Of a stretch of DNA of 64,000 nt, positions 51,833 to 59,710 are shown one piece after another. Position 1 is the stretch's first letter. Each line of letters opens with the position of its first letter. Made by a program: the position numbers and the translations under genes. Location of the stretch: the NCBI GenBank assembly GCA_965230535.1, contig OZ246010.1:744001-808000 (forward strand), read 5' to 3'. Below the pieces are notes generated by a model. That model was not told where the DNA came from. It ran no database searches and saw only the letters and a program-made list of their open reading frames with translations. The stretch comes from JAUILH01 sp965230535 (GTDB lineage: Bacteria; Bacteroidota; Bacteroidia; Flavobacteriales_D; JAUILH01).

Positions 51833-52339
51833 TCAAAAGCTATCCAGTACATATATTTTACTCTGATCATAATCAAAAATCAAACACTCAATCAATGGTT
51901 TTATAGAGCCAAGCGAGTTCGTTGAATGTCCATTCTCAACGATTTTTTTCAACTCCTCTCTATCTAAAATGTGTCCGGAATCTGGTTCTCCGTTTGAAAA
52001 ATATGTCTCCAAAATATCTATCTGGGTTTGTTCCTCTGTATCGATAATAAAATTCAGAAAAACTTGAATATCGGATTTGTTAGCCAAACTCATAAGGTAT
52101 ACCACGCCTCTTTTCTTGTAGAATTCATATTGTTTGACAACGGCATTGTCAAACCCATAAGCATCTTCATAGGCGAATTGAATATCTGACAAATCTTCCG
52201 GGGTGAAAGATTCCGGGTTTTGCTCTAGTTTATTTGTAATGGATGGATCCAAATACTCGCCCAGATTTGTATCGCCCTTGAGTTCATCAATAAACAATTG
52301 ATGGTCCTCTATTATCCAAAAACTTAATTCACGAGACAT
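51833..52339 (-). CDS. Hypothetical acidic protein
   Basis: A 168-residue acidic protein with no signal or membrane helix. Helix-rich stretches include ELSFWIIEDHQLFIDELKGD and TEEQTQIDILETYF. No family is recognised. It starts 3 bp after the stop of the preceding unknown gene, and both follow pepP in one operon. Small adjacent acidic proteins of this kind can be immunity-like, but nothing specific supports that here. Confidence 0.6.
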   Translation of the reverse strand: MSRELSFWIIEDHQLFIDELKGDTNLGEYLDPSITNKLEQNPESFTPEDLSDIQFAYEDAYGFDNAVVKQYEFYKKRGVVYLMSLANKSDIQVFLNFIIDTEEQTQIDILETYFSNGEPDSGHILDREELKKIVENGHSTNSLGSIKPLIECLIFDYDQSKIYVLDSF

Positions 52340-52342
52340 ATG

Positions 52343-52741
52343 CTAAACTAGCTCTTTCCTTGTAAAAATCCATGACTCATTTTCAGTTGTTTCATCTCCG
52401 CCAGAGATGGTATTGGGATATGATTTTGAATACCAACAGTAATTTTCAAGCCTCCCAAATTCCGTTTCCAGGTGCATCTTTACAGTTATAAAGTCGATTT
52501 GCTTTAAAAGGCTCTCAAATTTCTCTATCCATTCCGACATATCTTCAGGATCTATTCCTTTGTAACTGGCTGCAAAGGCCACAACAACATCTTCATAGCA
52601 ATAAGAACCCTCTGTTTCAGCCTGACTAAACATTTTGGATCTGATCCATGGAAATTCCTGATCGTCGAGTTTATGGATAAGCTCTAATGCTTCTTTCCAA
52701 TTCTTACCTAAAACGATTCTTCCATATATAATCGATTGCAT
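52343..52741 (-). CDS. Hypothetical protein
   Basis: A 132-residue cytoplasmic protein: AALELIHKL-like helices in KNWKEALELIHKLDD and a WIEKFESLLKQIDFITVKMH helix, with Trp-rich ends. No family is recognised. Its ATG lies 2 bp after the pepP stop codon and it is followed by another unknown gene after 3 bp. Confidence 0.6.
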   Translation of the reverse strand: MQSIIYGRIVLGKNWKEALELIHKLDDQEFPWIRSKMFSQAETEGSYCYEDVVVAFAASYKGIDPEDMSEWIEKFESLLKQIDFITVKMHLETEFGRLENYCWYSKSYPNTISGGDETTENESWIFTRKELV

Positions 52742-52743
52742 CT

Positions 52744-54156
52744 CTATTTAGTTTTAAAAAGTGTACTCCCCTTTTTCATCAAAGCTTCTATTTCGGAAAT
52801 TTCCACTGGTGTATCTTTTGTCATAACTTCATTTCCATATTTGGTAATCAGAATGTCGTCTTCAATTCTAATACCAATTCCCCACCATTTTTTATCACAA
52901 GCCGAACCTTCAGGGATGTATACACCCGGCTCCACAGTTACCACCTGATTTTCTTTAAACTCTCCGTATAAACCTTCATCATGTACATCCAGCCCCATGT
53001 AATGACTTGTTCCGTGCATATAGTAATCGTAAACTTCTCTTGTTTCTATAATGATCCCGAGAGATTTTAATCCCGCAGCCAATACTTGTACACTTTTGTC
53101 GTGCGGTGCAGAAAACTTTTGTCCTGGTTTGCACAAAGCTATTCCAGCTTTCTGAGCTCTTAATACAAGGTTATAGAGCGTCTTTTGTTCTTTGGAAAAA
53201 CGTCCATTCACAGGAAAAGTTCTGGTAACATCTGCCGCATAACCATGGTACTCTGCACCAATGTCTACCAACATTAGCTCACCATTATTTGCTGCAGATC
53301 GGTTACTTGAATAATGCAGAGTACAGCCATTATTACCACTTCCACAAATGGAAGGAAAAGCACGTTTTTCTGCACCATTGATAGCAAACGCATATTCCAC
53401 AATGGCCTGGGCCTGATATTCAGTCATGCCTGGCTCAAAGGTGCGCATCAGTTCGTTGTGAGCTTCAGCAGTGATTTGGCACGCCTGTTTGATTAAAGTA
53501 ATTTCTTCAGAGGTTTTAATTTGTCTTAAACGCGCAGTGAGTTCCTTCAAAGCAAATTTCTTTGGCTCTATTTTTTTAGATTCCAGTTCCATTCTAAAGT
53601 GTTTTACCATACTGTGCAAATCACCTTTGTCTCTTTTATTATCCAGAGTTGGCTCATCCGGAAGTGAAATCATCACGTCATCAAAATTGGCGTATCTGAG
53701 TCCAAATGACGCAAACAAATGATTGGGATATACGATTTCAAAATCCAAATTAGTCTTACATCCTTCAATTCCTAGTCGTTTGCCATCCCAGATTTCTTCC
53801 TTTTGGATATTTTCCTGTGTAAATAAGATTTCGTTGGTTTTAATGGAGTCTAAATCCTGCTCTTCCTTAAAAATGATAAGGACCGAATTCGCTTCTCGGT
53901 GCCCCGTCAAGTAATAGAAATTAGGATCGGGATGATAGGTGAAGAAAATATCATTGGATTGTCTTTTTTGTTCTGAGCTAAAGAAAACGGCTACCGAGTT
54001 AAGCGGCATTAAATCGCGAAGAGCTTGTCTGTTGTTTTTATGAAACTGTGCAGAAAGTCCGGAATCTTCCTGAGAACTGTTTTGATTGCCGTGTAATTTA
54101 TTCTGAGCAAAAGATGCCCAAGAACACAGCAGAAGAAAAATCAAAATATACCTCAT
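52744..54156 (-). CDS. Secreted Xaa-Pro aminopeptidase (M24B)
   Basis: A 470-residue metallopeptidase with a signal peptide (SWASFAQ), so it is likely periplasmic or exported, unlike cytoplasmic PepP. It has a creatinase/AMP-binding N-terminal domain and a pita-bread catalytic domain. Metal ligands: Asp in MLVDIGAEYHGYAADVTRT (two), His in HYMGLDVHD, Glu in VTVEPGVYIPEG and Glu in IRIEDDILIT. An exact -7 box ends 4 nt before the ATG. Confidence 0.92.
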   Translation of the reverse strand: MRYILIFLLLCSWASFAQNKLHGNQNSSQEDSGLSAQFHKNNRQALRDLMPLNSVAVFFSSEQKRQSNDIFFTYHPDPNFYYLTGHREANSVLIIFKEEQDLDSIKTNEILFTQENIQKEEIWDGKRLGIEGCKTNLDFEIVYPNHLFASFGLRYANFDDVMISLPDEPTLDNKRDKGDLHSMVKHFRMELESKKIEPKKFALKELTARLRQIKTSEEITLIKQACQITAEAHNELMRTFEPGMTEYQAQAIVEYAFAINGAEKRAFPSICGSGNNGCTLHYSSNRSAANNGELMLVDIGAEYHGYAADVTRTFPVNGRFSKEQKTLYNLVLRAQKAGIALCKPGQKFSAPHDKSVQVLAAGLKSLGIIIETREVYDYYMHGTSHYMGLDVHDEGLYGEFKENQVVTVEPGVYIPEGSACDKKWWGIGIRIEDDILITKYGNEVMTKDTPVEISEIEALMKKGSTLFKTK

Positions 54157-54160
54157 GTAG

Positions 54161-54168
54161 CAAATTTA
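54161..54168 (-). promoter_or_regulatory. -7 element 4 nt before the aminopeptidase start (leaderless promoter)
   Basis: TAAATTTG on the minus strand matches TAnnTTTG exactly and is followed by CTAC and the ATG at 54156. Confidence 0.5.
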
Positions 54169-54230
54169 GTGACACAAGTATCTCTAATTTCACTGGTATA
54201 AGATTCTTATGCACCCTGACCGGTGGAAAC

Positions 54231-54262
54231 AAAAAATCCCGTTCCGATAAATCGAAACGGGA
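54231..54262 (-). terminator. rpmB terminator
   Basis: On the minus strand TCCCGTTTCGAT and ATCGGAACGGGA form a 12-bp stem with one mismatch and a 2-nt loop, followed by six T residues. It ends the rpmB transcript before pepP. Confidence 0.85.
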
Positions 54263-54300
54263 CTACATTATATTTAAAACAGTCGGGAGGGCCTTACGGC

Positions 54301-54540
54301 TTATCCCTTGTAATAACCTTTCTCTCTGGCTTCTTTTAAACAAGCCGAAATTCCATTTTTGGTCACAGTTCTAAGAGCTGCAGCAGAAATCTTCAAAGTG
54401 ATTTCTTTATCTTCCTCAGGAATGTAAAACTTCTTGGTAATCAAATTCGGGTAGAACTTTCTTTTAGTTCTTCTTTTAGAGTGAGAAACGTTGTTTCCTG
54501 TGATCACTCTCTTTCCTGTTAATTGACAAACTCTTGACAT
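54301..54540 (-). CDS. rpmB: 50S ribosomal protein L28
   Basis: A 79-residue bL28: SRVCQLTGKRVITGNNVSHS, then KRRTKRKFYPNL and an alanine-rich C-terminus ending in KGYYKG. In many Bacteroidota rpmB lies directly before rpmG; here pepP and two unknown genes intervene, and rpmB has its own promoter and terminator. Confidence 0.97.
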   Translation of the reverse strand: MSRVCQLTGKRVITGNNVSHSKRRTKRKFYPNLITKKFYIPEEDKEITLKISAAALRTVTKNGISACLKEAREKGYYKG

Positions 54541-54564
54541 CTTCTTATGTATTTATCCAAAATT

Positions 54565-54601
54565 CGGGCTGCAAAGGAAAGCATTTTTTCGCGAGAGACA
54601 A
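54565..54601 (-). promoter_or_regulatory. rpmB promoter (TTG-N19-TTCCTTTG-CAGCCCG)
   Basis: On the minus strand a TTG is followed after 19 bp by TTCCTTTG (7 of 8), and the box runs into TTTGCAGCCCG, one base different from the element at rplS and rpmG. Confidence 0.7.
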
Positions 54602-54693
54602 AACAATCATTCAAAAATAATTGAATTCCTGCCAAATAAATTGAATCCCACCACTTTTTACTTGAGATTCCAAGAAATGCACCTAAGCGAGTT

Positions 54694-54723
54694 TTGCGTA
54701 CTTACAGTGACATGTTAAATTAG
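54694..54723 (+). promoter_or_regulatory. Promoter of the T9SS-sorted thioredoxin-like gene
   Basis: A TTG at 54694-54696, a 19-bp spacer and TAAATTAG at 54716-54723 (7 of 8 to TAnnTTTG) precede the ATG at 54760, leaving a leader of about 30 nt. Confidence 0.5.
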
Positions 54724-54759
54724 TGATCAGTTAACTCAATATTCATATAAAATTAAACT

Positions 54760-55587
54760 ATGAAAAGAATTCTACTTTCAATTTCACTATGCATTGGATT
54801 GAGCGCAGGTGTAAATGCACAGATCCAAAATTATACTGTTGGTCAAACAGTTTCTAACTTTACTGTAACTGACATTGATGGAAATCAGCACGACCTATAT
54901 ACTTATACCGCACAGGGTAAGTGGGTTGTTTTGGATTTCTTCTTTGATACATGTCCTCCATGTCAAAGCACAGCTCCAATTTTCAATGAATTACATGAAA
55001 AATACGGTTGTAATGCCGGAGATGTTGTTTGTATTTCTATGAATAACGGAAGTGACAATGATGCACAGGTAGCTGCTTTTGAATCAACTTATGGTGGTTC
55101 TTTTAGCCATGCTCCAGCTGTAAGTAACGATGGTGGTGCAGGAAATGTTGATACTGATTTCAACCCATCTCAGTACCCAACTTACTGCTTAATTGGTGCT
55201 GACAATACTTTGAAGAGTGCTGATATCTGGCCATTATCTTCTGTTGCTGATTTCGAATCTGCTTTCACTGCAGCTGGGTTTAGCCCATCTCCAATGTCTT
55301 GTGCAGTTTCTGTAAATGAAGTAACTGGATTAAGCAACATTAAAGTATTCCCTAACCCTGCTAACGACAGAACAACTTTGAACTTTAGCATGGAAGAAGG
55401 TAATGATGTAATGATTACCATTACTAACCTATTGGGTGCTCAGGTTGATCAAATCACTGTGAGCGGTACTACTGGTCATAACACTGTTAACTTAAACACA
55501 TCTGCTTTAGCAAATGGACAGTACATGATCCAATGTGCAATTGACAATAAAGTATTGGCTACTCAGAAATTGAGTGTGATCAAATAA
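54760..55587 (+). CDS. T9SS-sorted TlpA/thioredoxin-like protein
   Basis: A 275-residue secreted protein. A signal peptide (VNAQ) precedes a TlpA-like thioredoxin domain with active site DTCPPC (in VVLDFFFDTCPPCQSTAP) and a cis-proline loop (SQYPTYCLIG). The last ~80 residues form a T9SS type A sorting domain (VFPNPANDRTTLNF ... GQYMIQCAIDNK). A thiol-redox enzyme is therefore exported through the type IX system to the surface or medium. Confidence 0.9.
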   Translation: MKRILLSISLCIGLSAGVNAQIQNYTVGQTVSNFTVTDIDGNQHDLYTYTAQGKWVVLDFFFDTCPPCQSTAPIFNELHEKYGCNAGDVVCISMNNGSDNDAQVAAFESTYGGSFSHAPAVSNDGGAGNVDTDFNPSQYPTYCLIGADNTLKSADIWPLSSVADFESAFTAAGFSPSPMSCAVSVNEVTGLSNIKVFPNPANDRTTLNFSMEEGNDVMITITNLLGAQVDQITVSGTTGHNTVNLNTSALANGQYMIQCAIDNKVLATQKLSVIK

Positions 55588-55609
55588 GTTTATACTTAAC
55601 TTTTTATAG

Positions 55610-55639
55610 AAGGGGATTTCGAATGAGGTCCCCTTTTTT
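55610..55639 (+). terminator. Terminator of the T9SS-sorted thioredoxin-like gene
   Basis: AAGGGGA and TCCCCTT form a 7-bp stem followed by TTTTTT. It ends at the stop codon of the convergent cinA gene. Confidence 0.8.
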
Positions 55640-56876
55640 ATGCCTTCTTAATTTCTTTCAACAACATATGAAAGGCGTTTACTGAAGTCAGCACAACATT
55701 TCTATGTCTGTTATTTCCAAATTGAAATTTCCTGGCAGAAATCCCATTTGGTCCGCCAACCGCAATCCAAACTGTACCAACCGGTTTTCTCTCGCTTCCT
55801 CCGTTTGGCCCCATAATTCCTGAAGTGGCAATGGCATAATCAACACCAAACTTCTCTAGAATACCTTTAATCATGGCTGTCACTACCTCTTCGCTAACAG
55901 CTCCGTGTTCTATAAACAAAGACTCTGGCACATTTAGCTCATTCTCCTTAATTCTGTTAGCATAAGATACCACTGAGCCAATAAAATACGCCGAGCTACC
56001 TGAAACAGATGTGATTTCCTGCGCCAAAAAACCACCCGTACAACTCTCTGCTGTGCCCAAAGTTGCCTTCTTCTCTCGCAAAGCCTGCCCAATTAGTTCG
56101 GGAAACTTGTCTTTTTCATAGCCATAAATCAAATCCGGGATTTGTTGTTCCAGCTCTCCAATATAGGACAGAACTTTTTTCTTACCATTCTCTACATTTT
56201 TGTCAGACACTCTGAGTTTAACAATACCCGGAGAAGGTAGATAGGCCAATGACAGACCGTCATTTCTCAATCTGTTTTCCCAATCCGCGATCATCTCCGC
56301 CAGAAAAGACTCTCCCTTTCCCTGCGTCAGAACCGTTCTGTTAAAAATTTCCGGTAAATCGAAATCAGCCAGAACCTTAGGAATTACCCGGTTAGTCATT
56401 AAGCCTTTCATCTCATATGGAACTCCGGGCATAGAGACATAAATCACCCCATCCTTTTCAAACCACATACCTGAAGCTGTTCCTTCATCATTAATCAAAA
56501 CTTCACAGGCCTCTGGTAAATCAGCTTGTTGTCGATTCACTTCAAGCATCTCTCTGCCTCTGTCCGCAAAGAAGCCTTCTATTCGGGTCAATACCTCTTG
56601 ATTCCTGATCAATTTAGTCTCGAAATATTCACAAAGCGTATCCTTTGTGATATCATCTTTCGTAGGTCCCAGTCCACCTGTTAAAAGTACCAATTGCGCT
56701 CTTGAGCTTGCAACCTTAAGCGCTTCAAGAATGTGTTCTCGGTTATCCCTAATAGATGATATCTGGTGAATATCTACTCCAATTTTGGTCAATTCACTTC
56801 CCATCCAGGCACTGTTTGTATCAACAGTCTGACCAATTAAAATCTCGTCTCCAATAGTAATTATCTCTGCGATCAT
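55638..56876 (-). CDS. cinA: CinA-family protein (nicotinamide-nucleotide amidohydrolase type)
   Basis: A 412-residue CinA with an N-terminal molybdopterin-binding-like domain (AEIITIGDEILIGQTVDTNS, LTGGLGPTKDDIT) and a C-terminal amidohydrolase domain (LGTAESCTGGFLAQEIT, then ATSGIMGPNGGSERKPVGTV). The C-terminal domain deamidates NMN and the N-terminal one acts as an ADP-ribose pyrophosphatase in characterised members. It is convergent with the T9SS-sorted gene upstream of it on the map. Confidence 0.95.
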   Translation of the reverse strand: MIAEIITIGDEILIGQTVDTNSAWMGSELTKIGVDIHQISSIRDNREHILEALKVASSRAQLVLLTGGLGPTKDDITKDTLCEYFETKLIRNQEVLTRIEGFFADRGREMLEVNRQQADLPEACEVLINDEGTASGMWFEKDGVIYVSMPGVPYEMKGLMTNRVIPKVLADFDLPEIFNRTVLTQGKGESFLAEMIADWENRLRNDGLSLAYLPSPGIVKLRVSDKNVENGKKKVLSYIGELEQQIPDLIYGYEKDKFPELIGQALREKKATLGTAESCTGGFLAQEITSVSGSSAYFIGSVVSYANRIKENELNVPESLFIEHGAVSEEVVTAMIKGILEKFGVDYAIATSGIMGPNGGSERKPVGTVWIAVGGPNGISARKFQFGNNRHRNVVLTSVNAFHMLLKEIKKA

Positions 56877-56889
56877 AGCTTATATTTTC

Positions 56890-56897
56890 CAAAGCTA
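56890..56897 (-). promoter_or_regulatory. -7 element of cinA
   Basis: TAGCTTTG on the minus strand is an exact TAnnTTTG match 13 bp before the cinA ATG, giving a leader of only a few bases. Confidence 0.45.
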
Positions 56898-56930
56898 CTA
56901 ACATTCAAAATGACCTTGGCAAAATATTTG

Positions 56931-56938
56931 TAAGTTTG
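56931..56938 (+). promoter_or_regulatory. -7 element of the DUF4197 gene
   Basis: TAAGTTTG matches TAnnTTTG exactly and ends 21 bp before the ATG at 56960. No good -33 TTG at standard spacing. Confidence 0.45.
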
Positions 56939-56959
56939 ATCAGTAAATTATTAACGGAT

Positions 56960-57706
56960 ATGAAAAAGACATTATTTATAGCGGCAATTTTAGGCTCTGC
57001 CATCACCATAAGTTCTTGTGACGTTTTGAATGAAGTTGGAGGCACTGTTCTTGGAGACGGTACCAACGAATCAGGACAAAAATCATTGACAAACGATGAA
57101 GTCATTGCAGGATTAAAAGAAGCCTTAACAGTAGGTACAAATAACTCAGCTGGATTGGCATCAAAAGTTGATGGATTTAATAAGAACCCTAAAATCAGAC
57201 TTCCTTTCCCGGAGGATGCGGTGCGTGTGAAGGAATGGGCCATGAAAAACGGTCTTGAGAAGAAAGTTGAGGAGTTCGAAACAACTTTGAACAGAGCTGC
57301 TGAAGAAGCTTCTAAAGAAGCTGCTCCTATATTCGTTAATGCAGTAAAGGAAATGACTGTTGCAGATGGTTTTGCCATCCTTAAAGGTGAAGAACATGCC
57401 GCTACCAACTATTTAAAGGATAAAACTACAACTGGTTTGAAAACAGCTTTCACACCTAAAGTGGATAATGCCATTGAGTCGGTTAGTTTAACTAAATATT
57501 GGGAACCGCTTGTTAAGGCGTATAACAAAACAACGATCCTTTCTGGTAAACCAAAAGTTAATACAGATTTAACTGAGTATGTTACAGATAAGGCTGTTGC
57601 CGGACTTTTCACCTTGATTGCTGACGAAGAGGCCAAAATCAGAAAAGATCCTATCGCAAGGGTATCTGATCTTTTACAGAAAGTATTCGGTAGTTTAGAT
57701 AATTAG
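56960..57706 (+). CDS. DUF4197 family lipoprotein
   Basis: A 248-residue protein started at the ATG at 56960 (MKKTLFIAAILGSAITISSC), with a lipobox cysteine. The DUF4197 core follows: SLTNDEVIAGLKEALTVGTN, then LPFPEDAVRVKEWAMKNGL and KYWEPLVKAYN. Function unknown, predicted periplasmic. A strong terminator follows. Confidence 0.88.
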   Translation: MKKTLFIAAILGSAITISSCDVLNEVGGTVLGDGTNESGQKSLTNDEVIAGLKEALTVGTNNSAGLASKVDGFNKNPKIRLPFPEDAVRVKEWAMKNGLEKKVEEFETTLNRAAEEASKEAAPIFVNAVKEMTVADGFAILKGEEHAATNYLKDKTTTGLKTAFTPKVDNAIESVSLTKYWEPLVKAYNKTTILSGKPKVNTDLTEYVTDKAVAGLFTLIADEEAKIRKDPIARVSDLLQKVFGSLDN

Positions 57707-57726
57707 TCGATCACGATAAAATTGAG

Positions 57727-57759
57727 AATCCCGTTCCATAGTGGAACGGGATTTTTTTT
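57727..57759 (+). terminator. Terminator of the DUF4197 gene
   Basis: AATCCCGTTCC and GGAACGGGATT form a perfect 11-bp stem with a 4-nt loop region, followed by eight T residues. Confidence 0.9.
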
Positions 57760-57802
57760 GTCTCAATGCCAAAACAATGCGCCAGGCGTTTCTCCTAATG
57801 TT

Positions 57803-57810
57803 TATATTTG
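57803..57810 (+). promoter_or_regulatory. -7 element 4 nt before the nucleoside phosphorylase start (leaderless promoter)
   Basis: TATATTTG matches TAnnTTTG exactly and is followed by AAGC and the ATG at 57815. No good -33 TTG is seen. Confidence 0.5.
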
Positions 57811-57814
57811 AAGC

Positions 57815-58714
57815 ATGCTTACCAACCGAATTAACGTAACCGATCCCATACCTGCATCAGAATTGGTGCTCAACCCTGATGGCAGTGTATACCACCTTAA
57901 GTTAAAAGATGAACATATAGCTGATACTGTGATAGTTGTTGGCGATCAGAATAGAGTTGCTCGCATCTCTCAACATTTTACGAGTATTGAATGTAAAATC
58001 GAAAACAGAGAGTTTGTCACACATACCGGAACCTTTAATGGCAAACGAGTAACTGCTTTATCAACCGGAATTGGAGCCGACAATCTGGATATTGTGGTCA
58101 ATGAGCTGGATGCCGCCGTGAATATTGATCCGGAGACGCGACTACCAAAAGACACTTTCAGACAGCTTAATATTGTGAGATTAGGAACAAGTGGTGCGTT
58201 ACATGCTGATATCCCGGTTGATTCTTACCTCCTATCTGAATATGGTCTGGGGTTTGACGGTGTGGCAAATTTTTACGACTGTGAATATGAAGCAGATGAA
58301 TTACTATTGGAATCTGCTTTTTTAAGTCAGGTAGACTGGCACGAACGGTACAACCATCCATACTTTGTAAGGGCGGATAAATCCTTATTCGACAAGTTAA
58401 ACGGGGAAGAAGCCATTACCGGGATTACCATCACCTCTAATGGTTTTTATGGACCGCAAGGCAGACGATTATTGCTCAATCCGCACAATCCTTACCTGAA
58501 TGATTCCATCAGATCTTTTAAGCATGAAGGACTGAGAATCACGAATTATGAAATGGAGACGGCAGCCCTTTACAGTCTGTCGGCCCTACTCGGACACAAA
58601 GCTGCTACAATCTGCGCTATCATTGCCAATAGAAGCGCTAAAAAGTATTCAGAAAACTACAAAATTACCGTAGACAAGTTAATTGAATACACCCTTGAAA
58701 GGTTGACAAAATAG
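57815..58714 (+). CDS. Nucleoside phosphorylase (uridine-phosphorylase-like)
   Basis: A 299-residue PNP/UDP-family phosphorylase: HLKLKDEHIADTVIVVGDQNRV at the N-terminus, STGIGADNLDIVVNELDA for the phosphate/ribose pocket and TNYEMETAALYSLSALLGHK for the nucleoside-binding end. It cleaves nucleosides with phosphate; base preference cannot be fixed by sight. An exact -7 box is 4 nt before its ATG. Confidence 0.9.
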   Translation: MLTNRINVTDPIPASELVLNPDGSVYHLKLKDEHIADTVIVVGDQNRVARISQHFTSIECKIENREFVTHTGTFNGKRVTALSTGIGADNLDIVVNELDAAVNIDPETRLPKDTFRQLNIVRLGTSGALHADIPVDSYLLSEYGLGFDGVANFYDCEYEADELLLESAFLSQVDWHERYNHPYFVRADKSLFDKLNGEEAITGITITSNGFYGPQGRRLLLNPHNPYLNDSIRSFKHEGLRITNYEMETAALYSLSALLGHKAATICAIIANRSAKKYSENYKITVDKLIEYTLERLTK

Positions 58715-58837
58715 TGCTTAAAAGGCCCTTACTTAACACCGGGGTATGCAAAAATAAATCGGGAGGACGTTTTTCCGGGCTTGGAATCATCTTACTTTGA
58801 AGTAACAATAACGCCTGTTGCTGCGTTAAATATATAG

Positions 58838-59710
58838 ATGGTGCCAAGTAGTGAGATTCATGCATTAATTAATTTATTGGACGATCCTGATGAGCAGGTA
58901 TACGCCCACGTGAAGACAAAGCTTTTGTCTTACGGCATTGATGTGATCCCGTCTCTGGAATCTTTCTGGGAATTCAACGATTTTGATATGCTTTTCCAGC
59001 AACGAATTGAAGAGTTAATCCATGAAATTCAGTTTTTTGCTTTAAAGGACTCTTTGGAAACCTGGATTGCCAGTGGCGCCAATGATCTTTTGGAAGGTGC
59101 TTCTTTAGTTGCACGCTACCAATATCCTGATCTTGACACCAAGAAAATCTATCAGAAAATCGACCAACTTGAAAGAGATGTCTGGCTGGAGATGAATGAA
59201 GATTTGACGGCCTTTGAAAAAGTTAAGGTCTTCAATCACATTTTGTTTGATGTTCACGGTTTCAAAGGAAATAAGAAAAACTACCACTCTCCGCAGAACT
59301 CCTATATCAATAACGTTTTAGAATCTCACAAAGGAAATCCGCTGTCTTTATCCATTATTTACATGGTGGTTGCCAAGCGAATGAATGTGCCAATTTTTGG
59401 TGTGAATTTGCCCAACCATTTTGTGTTGTGCTATATGGATGAACACAACCTGAATAGTCTGTTCAGTGATGACGACTCTCAGGTGTTGTTCTTTATCAAT
59501 CCTTTTAGCAGAGGCACCATTTTTAATCACAAAGAGATAGACCAGTTTTTAAAGGAACTGAACATTGCTCCGGAAAAATATTTCTACGAACCTTGCGACA
59601 ACCAAACCATCATCAAACGAATGATCACCAATCTGATTTATTCTTATAGTAAGGCGGGGTATCTGGACAAAGTTGATGAGTTAAACGAGCTTCTTAAAGT
59701 CGTTAAATAA
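58838..59710 (+). CDS. SirB1/transglutaminase-like family protein
   Basis: A 290-residue protein with a helical N-terminal half and the SirB1-type transglutaminase-like core KGNPLSLSIIYMVVAKRMNVP, followed by VNLPNHFVLCY and FFINPFSRGTIF. The usual Cys of transglutaminases is not present at the NPLSLSI position, as in other SirB1 proteins, so enzymatic activity is unlikely. Convergent with the sugar transferase gene (8-bp overlap). Confidence 0.82.
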   Translation: MVPSSEIHALINLLDDPDEQVYAHVKTKLLSYGIDVIPSLESFWEFNDFDMLFQQRIEELIHEIQFFALKDSLETWIASGANDLLEGASLVARYQYPDLDTKKIYQKIDQLERDVWLEMNEDLTAFEKVKVFNHILFDVHGFKGNKKNYHSPQNSYINNVLESHKGNPLSLSIIYMVVAKRMNVPIFGVNLPNHFVLCYMDEHNLNSLFSDDDSQVLFFINPFSRGTIFNHKEIDQFLKELNIAPEKYFYEPCDNQTIIKRMITNLIYSYSKAGYLDKVDELNELLKVVK

